DNA from: Toxonevra muliebris
Lineage: Eukaryota; Arthropoda; Insecta; Diptera; Pallopteridae
Assembly (NCBI GenBank): GCA_963691655.1
Contig: OY829326.1
Location: forward strand, 111,263,388-111,327,387
Length of the DNA: 64,000 nucleotides
Reading direction: 5' to 3'
Every line of letters begins with the position of its first letter. Positions within the stretch are counted from its first letter, which is position 1. Positions 1 to 12,326 of the stretch are shown here, in pieces. A program made the translations under genes and the position numbers. The notes under the pieces are model-generated. The model did no database searches. It worked only from the letters and a program-made list of their open reading frames with translations, and was not told the origin of the DNA.

Positions 1-111
1 CCATTTCTTAACAGACTCGCACATCTGTATTGTGGGATTTGCAATGGAATAACACTTATTTTGGGTTTTCACTTTCGCTCGGATAGATATACTCATTAAA
101 GCAGTCATGAC

Positions 112-888
112 TAGTGTTGATTCGATACAATTAAATACAAGTAAAAACTCGATACTTTTCATTCGATTCAAGTACTTTTTTTACTCGGTGCTATACCATA
201 AGTATTTTACTTGGTATCGGAAAAAAGGGTCAGTATCGAATACTCGATACTTTTGGAAAATATTTATTTAAAAACTGAAATATTGCTATACAACATTTAA
301 AATTGTGGATCATTTTACAATATTTTATAGCAATCAATAATATATTTCAAAATGCTACTGTAGAATTATTCAAAATATTTCAGTCCCTATTGCAATATTT
401 CTATGTATGAAAATATTGCTGTACAGTATTGAAGTTCTAGAAAATATTGCCGGCCATGCATGTAGAACATAATGTTTATTGAAACCTTTTCATTAAAATA
501 AAATATTTTGAATAATCTTTAATCTGTTGATTGGTTTTCCTTCTATTATAAATTTTCTAGCGATTTGCTAAATTAAATTAACGTCATTTTTATATGATTC
601 ACGTGTTTCCAGTGGAAATATCTCAAAACCATGATGTATAGGCGAAAAACTCGAGTTGAATAGTGTAAACTGTAGGCTCAACCATGTTGTATCACAATGG
701 GCCGTTCTAGCCTGAATGTTTTCCTATACAGCTACTTAAAAAAAAGTGTAATTTGTCTCTTTAAACGAGTATTCGATACAAGTATGTTTTCGATACTTTT
801 CCCCGATATTTTCGGTAGCATCGACATTTTATTCTATACAAGCAATGAGTAAAAGTATCGATACTATGTGGGTATCGAATCAACATTA
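112..888. mobile_element. hAT-type non-autonomous element with 8-bp palindromic TSD
   Basis: The element starts TAGTGTTGATTCGATAC and ends with the reverse complement of that sequence with one change (GTATCGAATCAACATTA). The 8-bp direct repeats GTCATGAC flank it at 104-111 and 889-896. An 8-bp duplication and a terminal TAG are typical of hAT elements of the Buster type. Removing the insert rebuilds an 18-bp perfect palindrome, AAGCAGTCATGACTGCTT, as target. The terminal 150 bp on each side are rich in CGATAC or its complement, which are possible transposase binding repeats. There is no coding capacity, so it is a MITE-like derivative. Confidence 0.85.
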
Positions 889-896
889 GTCATGAC

Positions 897-1546
897 TGCT
901 TAGTAGTTGCGTGATGTAGAAATCTACGTCCCCGTGCCTCTGTTAACACCAATCTGTAATGTCGGGAATCAGCGGTAACGTCCAACGCTCTTTTGTGGAG
1001 CACTCTCAGCGCCGCTGGCACTTCAATGTAGATCGTTATCGTTCTTCTATTTTTAATGTTCTCGGGTACCTTTCTCCTGCTTTATTATAAAATCTTTTGT
1101 CGACAGAATTTCTATGGGTAGTTTTCCTGCTATGACACATATCACGTCTTCCGAAGCGGTTCGGAAATCACTAGATGCAGCAATGGGCTTAGTTTTGGGC
1201 GGCTAGTACCTACTAAAGCTAAGTACTTTAGTAGTTAAAAAGTAGCTGACTACCTTTACATTAATCACTCACACTTTTATGAGAGTATAAAATTGGAACT
1301 AACAAAATTTCAGATTTTAAGTGTTGTAGCTTCAGTAAATTGAAATCAATTGCAGCTGCAGATAATTCATTTGGTATCATTTATTTACAATGTTATAAAT
1401 AAAGTCAATGGCAGAATTGAGAGAAAATAGTTGAAAAGTATGTAAGAAAAGAAATTTAGAGGCAAATACATAAATTAATTTCTTAGATGGAAAAAATTTA
1501 GATATTTGTTTTGTTATTTAAAAAAAAATATTAATGGTAGATGGTA
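897..1546. other. No gene seen; unique AT-rich DNA
   Basis: I see no open frame with recognisable content. A small hairpin, CTACTAAAG and CTTTAGTAG with a short loop, lies near 1209-1233. The part around 960-1070 has somewhat more G+C but no exon-like frame. Confidence 0.5.
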
Positions 1547-2257
1547 GGTACCCCCTCCCCCTCCCCCCCCCCCCTCCCATTCTCGGGGTAAAAAAAAAAG
1601 ATTTTTTTTACTGTCTTGTTCGAAACCAAGAAAACCAAGCCTATGAAGAGTCTGAAGGGATTTTGTATGGACCATGCATAGCTGATTGAACTTTAAACGC
1701 ATTTTTCTCGAAACAGTGCTTTTACTATTAGCGAACTTTGTAACTGAAAAACTATTCAACCAATCGAATTGAAATTTTGTAATGTTGTTTAACACATCAA
1801 TAGCTATAACATAGACTATTATCAAGAAGATTGATAAAGATTTTCTATCATTTTCAGCTCAGTTTTTAATCAAAAAGCATTGAATTTTCGAAAAAATACA
1901 TTCAAAGGTCAGCCATTTTGTGGATTTTTGTCCGAAATGAATAATAATAGTCTATGTTATAGAAAAATATGTACTTTATCTAATTCTGTCTGATTTTTTG
2001 ATTTTAGACATTCCAGTGACTTGCAGTCGTTCCCGCCATCAAAAAACAGGCTTTTTTATTGACGACGAAAATGTTGCTAAAATGTTTGTAAAACAACAAT
2101 GTAAGAATTTGTTCTTGTTTTTAAAGTTTCGAAATACATATGCGCAGATATCCAAACCTCAAACATTTTTTTTTTTTTTTTTTGTTTATTTACCAGCCCA
2201 TTGAATATCGCGGAAATTCTAAATCGAGAATGGGGGGGAGGGGGGGGGGGGGGTACC
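1547..2257. mobile_element. Inverted-repeat element bounded by C-rich and G-rich tracts
   Basis: The left end is GGTACC followed by about 30 C-rich bases and CCCATTCTCG. The right end is the mirror image (CGAGAATGGG, G tract, GGTACC). A second, inner inverted repeat, around TATAACATAGACTATTAT, lies near 1804-1826 and 1943-1962. It is a MITE or foldback element of unassigned superfamily; no clear target duplication is visible. The 68- and 103-codon frames inside are not recognisable proteins. Confidence 0.65.
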
Positions 2258-2391
2258 CTTAAGGATCTGTTATAGCTTAATATAATATAAAATTAAAAAT
2301 ATTATCTGGAAATAAATATACTTAATTAGAGTTCAAAATTTTACAAACTTTTTCAATTATTATTTAATTTGAGAAGATGTAAAGCGCGGTC

Positions 2392-3634
2392 CACTCCAAA
2401 TTGGCACGCTTTGTTGTGTCACCACGTCGCCCTAGTCAGAAGAACAACAAATTTTTTACTGGGATTTGTTTACAATACCGTTACCGTTAATTGATAAATT
2501 TTTCATATTAATTGATCGCAAGTTGGTGATTGTGTGCACAATGGAAGCTGTAAATAAAAAATTGATTGTGAACAAATTTATTCAAAATCCGTCGTGGTCT
2601 GCTTCAAAGATTGCGAAAGTGTTAAATATCTCCAAAAGAACAGTATGTAGAGTTATAAAACGATATAAAGAAACTCTTAGTGTTGAAAGAGCTAAAAAAG
2701 TTGTGAACAAAACGGGAACCACCAACCTAAAATTAAAGGCAAAGATCTTGAGGTCCATCAAAAGCAATCCCAGACTATCGGATAGCGATCCTGCCAAAAA
2801 GTTCAATACCAGCAAAAGTACTGCTAGATGAATACACATAAAAGCTGGGCTAAAGTGCTATCGTGCTATAAAATATCCAAATAGTACAGACAAACAGAAT
2901 TTGCTGGCCAAAAAACGTGCTCGTCTTCTTTATAAAAATGTTTTAACCAAATTCAATGGATGCATTATTGTGGATAACGAATCATACGTAAAATTTGATT
3001 TTAAACAGCTTCCAGGTCAAAAATTTTATATGGCAACAAATCGTGGTAATGTACCCTCAAAATTCAAGTACATGAAAATGGATGAATTTGCAAAGAAAGC
3101 AATGGTATGGCAGGCTATTTGCAGCTGTGGTCTCAAATCCAGGGCATTTGTGACATCCTCTTCTATGACGTCTGATATTTACATCAAAGAGTGTCTTTCG
3201 AAACGACTATTGCCATTTGTTCGTCACCACCATTCGCCAGTGAAGTTTTGGCCTGATTTAGCCAGTTGCCACTACTCTAAGAAAACCATGGATTGGTATC
3301 AGACAAATAAAGTAGATGTAGTGCCCAAATATATGAATCCACCCAATCGCCCCCAGCTTCGACCGATCGAAAAATACTGGGCTTTTACAAAATATAAGTT
3401 GAAGAAAAATACAGGTTTTGTCCAAAATGTGAATTCAATGTTACTAAAATGGAACCAAATAGCCGCAAAAGTATCCAGAGCGGATGTTCAAAGGTTGATG
3501 GGGTCCATTAAAAGGAATACCCGGAACTTTTTGCACAACAAAGAAATTTAAATCTTTTAATAATATAGTATTAAAACACAATATTAAACTTATAATTTAA
3601 TGCATTATTTGTGAATTTTGCGTGAACCGCGCTT
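2392..3634 (+). mobile_element. Tc1/mariner DD37E transposon, copy A
   Basis: The TIR starts AAGCGCGGTCCACTCC and ends GTGAACCGCGCTT; TA dinucleotides flank both ends (2390-2391, 3635-3636). Compared with copy B at 24303, the 3' end has lost about 50 bp just inside the TIR, between short GTG repeats. The element carries one transposase frame (2541-3551) broken by a single stop. The DD37E family is known from mosquitoes and other insects; assignment here rests on motif spacing counted by hand. Confidence 0.9.
2541..3551 (+). pseudogene. DD37E Tc1/mariner transposase, one nonsense codon (copy A)
   Basis: The frame encodes about 336 residues from ATG at 2541, the usual size of a Tc1/mariner transposase, which cuts and pastes its own element at TA sites in the nucleus. 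Residues about 10-50 form a helix-turn-helix (IAKVLNISKRTVCRVI), and a second follows at about 70-105. The catalytic triad is complete: D in IVDNESYV, D in FWPDLASCHY, and E in RPIEKYW, with 37 residues between the last two, hence DD37E. A TGA at 2829-2831 (codon 97) stands where copy B has CGA, so translation would stop before the catalytic domain. There is no frameshift. The start was chosen because the same ATG is conserved in copy B. Confidence 0.9.
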
Positions 3635-3636
3635 TA

Positions 3637-6600
3637 CTTAGTCTTTTGTTGATTAATCGCTTAAACTCAGTATTCTGAGAATGCCAATCGAGCTATTTTC
3701 TACCTTAGCCTTTTGCAAATTGTATCATTATGTTTCTAGTCTAAGGATTGAAAGGACAGAAAATATTCATATTACCCGCCGTGCATAAAAGAATTTCAAA
3801 CCTTTAATTGTAAAAAAAATATATGTATTTTGTTTCATATACTCAAATTATATCGTACACAATTCATACAAGAAATAAAAAAAGACTCCAATTGCAAGGT
3901 TATTTTTGTGCTTACTTTTACTCAATAAATTTAATTGAAACCTAAATGTGCCCTTTTATACTTATACAAATACACATCTCTGATTTGGCATCAACGTAAA
4001 ATAAAAAAAGCTTCATAAATTAGCCAACTCTATCAAAAGCTTCAAGTCCAAGAAAATCCCCCCCCCCCCCTATCTTGTTAATCCACCTCATAAAAACATC
4101 TCTTAGCTTTCACATCTTTCTCTTTCACTTTCAATAATTTACTCAAAACATTTTTATTTGCGCAATGCAAGTCACGAACTGCTGGCATCTCCACATATTT
4201 ATTACTGAATTGATTTATTTATATATATATCTCGATTTGATTGATGCATACATTGATGCTATTGGTAAATTGATAGTTTTAGGCAAAACACGTTCGACAA
4301 ATGAATAAAGACAAAATTATTGCCAGACTTTGTTGGCTTTAGGGGTTTCAGCAAAAATTAATCATTCCCATCAACACAGCATATCAATGTCCTGCAGTGT
4401 ATCAATCAGCAAACAAGCAAAATGGATCAACAAGTTACAAATTAATAAAATAATATAAAAAATTTATATAAAAATATTTAAATTTATGTTAGCTACTATT
4501 TATATATGTATGTAATAAATATCGTGACAATAATTTATTTTATGCAATGTATTTGCTAATTAGGCTTGAAGTAATTAGTCAAAAAAGTAGTAAAAGCACA
4601 AAATATTATAAATAAAGTTCTAAATATATTTTATGCTAGAAGCTTCAATCAACTGAACTAGTTTACACTTTTTCCTATCATTCTCAATTAAATGTAAACA
4701 AAAATTATTATTACAATTGAAAACAAAAATTTATAAAAATTTTCTATGAAATTCTTTTACAGAAATAATATTTGAAATGCTAAAATAGCATAAAATAAAC
4801 GTTGAAACATATGTACAAAGAATGTGCTTCCTGATATTGTATTTACTTAATGCATTCTAATGCACATGGAGCACAAGCTATAATGAAATGAGAATGAGAG
4901 AAAGAGCAAAAAGATATATGGATCAGTAGATTGGCAACTGAAGCAGCAACAGTATTAGTTCATTTTCTTCAGCCATCACGCTCACTTCTGCAATGGGCAC
5001 TTGAATGCTTTATTGTACATAGAATGAGATACAAAAAACCAAACCAGCTTGAATGACCATACAGTTTAAAAAAACAGAAAAAATAAGAAAATGGAAACAG
5101 AAAATAGAAAAAGAACGACCCAGATAAAGCTATACAGATGAAAGCATTTGAAATCAAATATAGAAGAGCTTAAGTTACTAATTTTAATGTTCATGCATAA
5201 GCAATTGAAATATATAACACAAAAAATCATTTATTTTATTTTCAAAAGATAAAACTCTAACCAATTAATGTAGTTATAAAAATTCTTGGATGTGAATAAT
5301 TAAATGGGTCATTCCCAGTCGTAGTGGAAAAAATTATGTGATTTTTGGGATTGTTTTTGTTTTTTTTTCTTCTGGAATTGTAAATATTTTATTAATCAAA
5401 ATTTTGTTTATTTATAAACATAAAAATTTAAAAATTAGAATTATAGCCAATGTTCCGGACCACTCGTAGGAGAATCTTTACTTTTAGCTCCAATTTACGT
5501 CATCTAAAATAAAAGAGTTCAGTGGATAGATATGAGTAATTGAATGATTGAACTAATGATTTTAATAAATATTTATTCGTTGCAAAACACAAAAAAAAAG
5601 TCATTGCTTTTTACACAATTAAAATAAAGCTATCCAGTGGGGAAAAAATTATTTTATTCAAATACTAGTGTTAGGAGTGTAGGGGAAAGTTTTCATATTC
5701 TTTTAATTTCCAATTTATGATAATAGGAAATAACTCTTCTTTGAAGTCGTTTCATTAAACATAAATATGTTGTTGAAAACTTTGGTCTTTTGTTTCCAAC
5801 AATGAGTATGACATCGAAAAATTTTGAACTGTTACGAACATGAATTCGTATCAGAGGTCAAGATGTGGAGAAAGCGAGTTAATGGCCAGAATACTAAAAA
5901 TATATTCAATGTACTTGAATATATTTGAATATACATACATGGGGCAAATCGCGTCAAATCACCACCGGAAAAAAAAATGTCTCCGATTTTGTTGAAACTT
6001 GGCATACTTATTGTACTAGTGAACTAAATTTTTTATGTGAGAGGAACGTAAGTAATATCAGCGGATTTTACTTTACACCAAAAGAAAGCTTATACTTTCC
6101 CCTTTAAAATGACGTATCAAACGTAGTGGGCACGTGAAGAAGTGATAACAAATCAAGACTTAGAACCAGGCACAGCCAGCGCGCAGATCACGCGGAACGG
6201 TGGTGCGCAGCGAACATACCATAACTATTGACCATTGCACATTGAACATAACTACGTTTGGTTTTCTTGTTGGATAACTATGGTGTTATTATTATCCACG
6301 TTGTTATTGGGTATTTAAAGAATCTTAAGCCAAAGAATATGTTGTTATTGTCATTTATTTTTTAAACTAAATTTTTCTTGTAAATATACAGTGCGCGACA
6401 CAACTGCGTACACGCTTTATAGATGTTTTGAGATCAAAAATATATGTTAGTATGAAACCGATTTGGAAAAAACCTTTTATGTTTTAAAATCTTTATTAAT
6501 TATGTAATTATTTAGTAGAAAAAAGTTAAATATAATTTTTATTTTATTTAAGAAAAACGAAATTTTTAATAAGAAGCCATTTACGCAATTTTGGTGCGGT

Positions 6601-7012
6601 ATAGCAAAATGCAATTTTATTGCATTTCTTTGAAGTAAAAATACAAGATGGACAGGGCCCTAAGATGGGCATTGAGTATAAAATTTTGGCATAACGTAGC
6701 AGCACCTCCTGCTTTATATCATTGTTGTCGTTTGCATAGACGCAGATTATGTACACTCGAAGAGAAAAGACCTGTTTGTTTTTCTTCTACATTCACCGCT
6801 CGAATTTTTTTTTCGAAAAGTTTTTCAACATTTTTTAGTTAGGTCAGTGAAGTTATCTAAATTTGTGAAATCGAACAGATTAATATGACTATAATCTAAA
6901 TCTATTTATCGTATATTAATATTCTAGAAAGATTTGATTGATATTATGTTAGTGAAAAAAAATTTACTGACACCCAAAAAATGGAGTCGTGTTCCCAAAG
7001 ATGGACATTTTA
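3637..7012. other. Long stretch without a gene
   Basis: This is AT-rich DNA with a 10-C homopolymer near 4061 and no convincing coding frame. Around 5941-6020, a GGCAAATCGCGTCAAATCACC-like start followed by decayed sequence resembles the ends of repeats seen in fly genomes, but I could not find its partner. At 6170-6230 there is a short G+C-richer patch with GCGC runs and no open frame. Around 6640-6670 and 6990-7012, extra copies of the AAGATGGACA motif of the next element occur, which suggests tandem or nested ends. Confidence 0.45.
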
Positions 7013-7978
7013 GTGACCCTAGGATGGACATGTATACTTTTTCATTGCTGTTAATAATAAAAATTAAATACAGCAATTAGGCATGCGTCGAAGCGCTTCT
7101 TATCCCTATTAAATATTTCTACATTTAAGAATGTCATCGTATAAGCGCATATCAGGTCGTGCTAATATTGATTTTGAAAAACTGGTACAAGGTATCAAAG
7201 TCGGAAATATTGATGTGGCGATAGCTGCTAGAACGTTCGAAATGCCAAGAACTAGCTTGAATAGAAATATCAAAAACATGGTAGAAGATGAAAATTTAGA
7301 TCTTGCCAACTTTGAAGATGACAAGTTGTCCGAAATACTACGGCGTAAAGTTCCTAACTCTGCTGAAACTTTTTCATGACGACTTGCCAGTTGCAGCAAA
7401 TGATGAATTTAGCCCAGATCCTTCCACTTTTACTTCTATCGCTACAGCTACTTCAAGCTAATTTGATTTATTGAAAGTAATCGGAACATTGCAAAAGGGA
7501 AGCCCACTCCTAAAAGCAACACAGGTCGGAATCCTATGAAAAGCAACGTTATCACTTCACCAGAGTATATTGCAGATTTGAAAAGTAAAAACGCATTCGT
7601 AAAGAAAAACGGGCAAAGTCGTCGGTCAAAAAGTTGATCAAAAAACAACCAAACAAAAAGGACAATCAACGCCACGAAAGTATTTAGAATGAAAATCAGA
7701 GTCGGCAGATAAACATCTATCAGCTCCAGATGAAGATTTTTGTATCATCTGTCTAAAAACCATGCCATGATTGCTGTTGCCCCGAGTGAAAAGTGCGTCA
7801 AAATAAGCGGCCCTGCTATATATGTCCAAACTGTGACCCTGATGAATCTGCCTAAAATTTGTTTGCTATTTCTCTGAATAAATGCAATAAAAAATATAAA
7901 ATTGATTTCAAAATTTTTACGCGGTATTTATTTTTGATTTTTCAGTGAATTTTTAAGTAATGTCCATCTTGGGGCCAC
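7013..7978 (+). mobile_element. Decayed pogo-like (Tc1/mariner superfamily) element
   Basis: The left end is GTGACCCTAGGATGGACAT and the right end is the complement of GTGGCCCCAAGATGGACAT. The left flank is TA (7011-7012); the right flank reads TT, which may be a mutated TA. It contains the two ends of a pogo-like transposase with the middle missing. A further AAGATGGACATT copy just outside on the left leaves the exact outer boundary uncertain. Confidence 0.6.
7131..7855 (+). pseudogene. pogo/Tigger-like transposase remnant: Psq HTH plus zinc-finger tail
   Basis: The first 82 codons (7131-7379) are open. They encode a Psq-type helix-turn-helix as in pogo-like and CENP-B-like proteins, with basic start MSSYKRISGRANIDFEKL and core AIAARTFEMPRTSLNRNI. 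A DDE domain is absent. Further right, in another frame, come EDFCIICLKTMP (about 7734-7768) and RPCYICPNCDPDESA ending in TAA at 7853-7855. Together they look like the cysteine-rich, PHD-like C-terminal finger found in some pogo-like transposases. So the copy has lost its centre and carries frameshifts and stops. An alternative is a domesticated short HTH protein from 7131-7379, but no sign of selection can be judged here. Confidence 0.55.
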
Positions 7979-8104
7979 TTTTTTGAAAATCGAAATTTTA
8001 AGCAATTTTGCAGTAAAAAAAAAAATGTTATATGCAAAACAAAAACATCTCTGACGCCAAAAGATTTTTCTGTGTTGTGGCTGAATCCTCTGAACCACAT
8101 AGGT

Positions 8105-8255
8105 TTTTTTTTTTTTTTTTTTTTTGTAGAGGTGGCACAAAGCATTGAAAGCCGAAAAGTGTGGGACTTGCTTTTCAGCTCACCGCACCAAAAACCCACC
8201 CCAGCTCCGTTTCCCTTCTTCCGTGGTACTACCGTTAGGCATTACTTCACGGAGA
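8105..8255 (-). mobile_element. 5'-truncated poly-A retroposon (LINE 3' end) with 13-bp TSD
   Basis: A 151-bp insert begins on the plus strand with a run of about 20 T, the complement of a poly-A tail. GAACCACATAGGT occurs exactly at both ends (8092-8104 and 8256-8268). This is the classic product of target-primed reverse transcription. Read on the minus strand, the last part translates as CGELKSKSHTFRLSMLCA before the poly-A, in the style of a LINE 3' region; I cannot name the family. Confidence 0.8.
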
Positions 8256-8268
8256 GAACCACATAGGT

Positions 8269-9954
8269 GTCACCATCTAAATGAAGTGGAAAAAACTTTG
8301 TTTCCTCATTGCAATTAGTCATAATGTTCAACTCTTTTTATCTCCCAAATCATAAATAGATTGAGAGATCAATGTAATGAATCTTGAACACCTATATATC
8401 CTCTGAATGCATGCTGTATATTGCGTCTTCAAAACTTATGTTTCTTATACCTTTTACATTTACCGAATTTAATTCAGTACCATTTTGAATGCTAACTTCA
8501 TTGAAACAAAGTTTTATGATGGCTTACATCTACCTATCAAAGTAATATGATTTTATGAATGGCATTTACGAAAGACGATTACAGGCAACAAAAATATTAA
8601 TGTATGACCATAAGTAAGTATACAATTGCCTATTTAGAAAATGTTGTCTGTCCTTGATGTTGAATATCAATGAAGCCAAACCAATTTTATTTTGACTTTT
8701 ATTTTTTCTGGTTTATAGAAGAAACATAAATTTATGAGGTAGAAAAAGTGGCCACAAAATTTAACAATGTGTAGTAGACGAAAATACCTAAAGCTTCAAT
8801 TTGATATGATTTGTACAATAGAAGGAGCAACTACAGTAACTATGCCATTTTTCTGTTCTGGGCACACACATGTGCAAGGTATTGATTATAGTTTGTAAAT
8901 GGTATAGTATCGTACCCGTATAAACTTTTTGTTGAAGTAGAATGCAATCTTTCTTTTCAGCACACTCTTTCATAAAAATAAATTCATTTGCATTTAAAAT
9001 CCCAATGCTGAGTTTTTTTTTAACAAATTGCATATTAAATCTGTCGGTTTTTTTTTTATTATACGATATTTGTTTATTCAGAGGTAACCTTTTGTTACGT
9101 GTTTTTGTAACTTAGAAATTATCCCAGCACGTCGTCAGTAGAAACGTGATAAGATTGTGGTTAATATTTCATTGTATTTACACTGATTATGATTTATTTT
9201 TGCCACAGTGACAGAAAGAAGTGATATTATTTTGCAGGTGCGATTTGTGCAAAGAAAAGAATAAAAAGTGAATATTGAATGCAGTCCTTTAGAAAATACG
9301 TGCAGCTCTGCAAGATTTTTTTTCTTATATTATTTCCACAATATATTTAATATATTCTACTACTACGGGTGTTCTTATGCGTTATTTTTTAAAGCTGTAG
9401 GTGGCTGTAAAAAAAAATAGAAACAAATTCTATGAAACTGCTATGAAAACTGCTTTATCAAATTACATTTAAATTTGTATAAAGTATTTGAAAACAGAAA
9501 ATAGTTTTCACCTAAAAGAATAAAATAGAAAAAATATTATATTTTTACGAGTAAAAAAATATTAAATTTTTTGTAATTAAAAAATAAAATTTTTTCTCCA
9601 TTTTAAGCACAAAAATATTCGAATTATAACTACAAAAAAAAATTGTCAGTCACCAAAATAAAACCCAAAATTCCACTAAGTAATTATTGTAAAATTTTGG
9701 ATATGAGAAAAAAGAACACAAGTGCGTTAATCTGAAATTTCAGCGTGGTTTTATAATTGCAGTTTTTCTTTTTTATATTTGTAAAACAAAAAATGTGGGT
9801 GGTATACCACAACAAAGTCTGTTATTATAGCAGTTGCAATTTGAATTTTTCCAGTTGGAAGTTTTAACTTTTCTTCACGCACAAAAAAACTGACTGAAAA
9901 TGTCATAAAAAGGAATAAAATTTTACTCTTACATTACTTCATAAAATTTTAAGT
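8269..9954. other. No gene seen
   Basis: AT-rich sequence with several poly-A and poly-T runs. I see no frame, repeat unit or inverted ends that I can support. Confidence 0.5.
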
Positions 9955-9962
9955 ACGCACAC

Positions 9963-10847
9963 CAGGGATGCCAACTCATTTTTTCTCTCTCCCCGATAAC
10001 CCTTGAGAAATTCCCCGATTTTCGATCGAATTCCCCGCATTGGTATAATTTCATATTATAACAGCGCTACACACACTTTCCATATAAAAATTTTACATAA
10101 ACGAAATTGACCTTAGTGAGTGTTATTTTAAGGTGACCCTGAACTTTCTCGGTCCGAAACTTAACAAATTTTTATGGTACTGGTAGATTAATAGAAACGT
10201 ACTTTCTGACTCCGGAATTCTTAACATATAAGCTTCAGCCCACTTTTGGACATCAAAGTTCTCAAAGCAGAAGACATGGGATTTATTTTGACTTAAATAA
10301 AAAATGGCAAAAACTTTATATTGAGAAAAACGGATTCAAAGTTTAGACTATCGGTTTTTAACATATAAAATATAATTCATCTTCTTTATGATGGCTGACC
10401 GTAATTTGTAAGTTCACAGATTAGTCAGCAATGATTAAGAGTTAATCAGGAGGTTCTGGACGAAGGCATAGCTAAGCCTTTCTGAACGGCCTTTTTTTGC
10501 CTTTCTGACTGACACTCGCCGCTTTAATCATCTATATCTACGAAAGCACTCTGCGTTCTCTGAAATTTTTACAAAATACATTCAAATAGCACACTTTTTT
10601 GAAAATTGATTTCTCCAAACCAATAAATTGCAGGACCTCCATGAATATTTTAAGACCCAAAATATGAAATATTTCATAAGTTAAACGTTTTACATTACAA
10701 ATTTGACAACAAAAATATTCTACAGACTTTAATTACTAAAAGCTGAACGACTTCAAATTCCCCGCAAAAAACAGCTCATTCCCCGATTCCTCGCACCAAG
10801 TAAAATTCCCCGCAAATCGAGAAATTCCCCGCAAGTTGGAATCGCTG
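9963..10847. mobile_element. hAT MITE, CAGGGATGCCAA family, copy 1
   Basis: It starts CAGGGATGCCAACTC and ends with the complement of CAGCGATTCCAACTTGC. The 8-bp repeats ACGCACAC at 9955-9962 and 10848-10855 are identical. The subterminal zones repeat the TTCCCCG / CGGGGAA motif several times at both ends, a likely transposase-binding array. The 885-bp body has no coding frame. A longer copy sits at 31446 and a diverged short one at 34158. Confidence 0.92.
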
Positions 10848-11525
10848 ACGCACACATAATACTATATGGCCAATTTTTTCTGTAGGAGTAACGCGCGAAA
10901 ACAAAAAAATTCTTTGAATTTCGTACTATGTCGACTAAATTCCATTCATATATATCCCATAGCATCGGGAAATACAAATTTTAAATCAATCGGTTGCTTT
11001 CGCTCTTCACTGTGCACGTTCGTTTCATTTGTGTTGCGCATCTGATCGAAATGGCCCAAAATTCAAATCGGAACAAAAACGTAAAAATAACTATATTATT
11101 CTAGTTTTTTCGTGTATCTAATTAGCTTTGAGTAATAGAAAAGGACTTAAACTTATGAAACAATTCAAAATACAGTTCTATTCATTTTTTTCTGTTGATT
11201 GTGATGGCGCTGCAAATTTCATGTAACATTAAAGACTTATTCTTACAAAAAGTTTTTTTCTGAAAAATCTAAAAAAAAAAACAAAAGTTGAAAAGGACCT
11301 ACTTTTTTTCGAGAACTTTAGACCTAAGTTCTAGATACAAATGGATTTTTTGAAAATTATTCAACTTCCTCGCTGTATTGGCCACCAAACTTGTGTAACG
11401 TTAGAGACCAATTTCGCTGAAAAGATTGTACGTTGTGATTCGACATAAAAACACATTTCACTGTTTTCAGAACCACTGAGCCGAGCATAGAGTAGCCATA
11501 GAATAACTAGACATCCTGATTTAGT

Positions 11526-11650
11526 CCAGTACATGCACTGATTTTCTTGGATTTTTTTTTTTTTTTTAAGTACTGATTTAAAATTCCAGTACATGCACTG
11601 ATTTTCTTGGATTTTTTTTTTTTTTTTTAAGTACTGATTTTAAAATTCTG
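11526..11650. repeat. Tandem duplication of about 60 bp
   Basis: CCAGTACATGCACTGATTTT followed by CTTGGA, a T run and AAGTACTGATTT occurs at 11526 and again at 11586. The copies are nearly identical and differ mainly in T-run and A-run length, so the duplication is recent. CAGTAC or GTACTG half-sites continue to about 11710. Confidence 0.85.
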
Positions 11651-12292
11651 AAATCAGTACGCTAATTTAGCTAAGTATTTTTGGATTTCGTATTATTTTA
11701 GTACTGAGTTTTGTTAACTTAAAAACATTTTTGGTTTTTTTATTAAATTTTTATCTATTTTAAATTCTTTTAAAGAAAACTAGACGGAAATATAGGTTTT
11801 GTAAAATTCCTAACTGTAGAAAAAATGTAAATTTTGTTCGATTCCACTGAAAAAACTTTCAGTTTATTGTTCACTTTTTAGACGAAGGAAAGAAACAAAC
11901 TTGCCTTAATGAGGTTATAAAGTGAGCTTATAATCAAAAGTAAATATACTGATTTGTATTGATTTTTGTATTTAATTCAAGTTGAATATACTGATTTTTT
12001 AGATAAGAATAAATGTAGTTTGTATGGAACTTATAAAAAAAAATCGAGAAAACGATACTTTTAAATTTCACCAGTCGATCTGGAAATGGTTGTACGTCAA
12101 TGACGTGTTTTAGAAAGTTGTCTAACTTAATGAAAAGAATAAAAAAAACATGAATATCACGGACATTTAATCTGATTTTATGACCTTTTTGGACAAAAAA
12201 CCTTGAAAATATGGAATTTTACATGTTCTTTGCACCAAAACGCTCCCTAGCGGCCGTTATTGGTTAAACTGTAGATTCAGATTCCTCGTACA

Positions 12293-12326
12293 CGAAAACC
12301 AGAGAGACTGGTTTTCGGAAACCAGT
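12293..12326. other. Two mutually exclusive hairpins
   Basis: CGAAAACCAG (12293-12302) can pair with CTGGTTTTCG (12308-12317) over a 5-base loop. The second arm can instead pair with AAACCAGT (12319-12326). No gene lies nearby, so a regulatory role is not supported. Confidence 0.5.

Noticed and set aside
1514..1825. 103-codon minus-strand frame
   Set aside because: It contains a glycine run encoded by the C/G tract of an inverted-repeat element and has no recognisable protein.
6389..6415. TACAGTGCGCGACACAAC looks like a Tc1-type terminus
   Set aside because: I found no inverted partner or second TA flank within reach.
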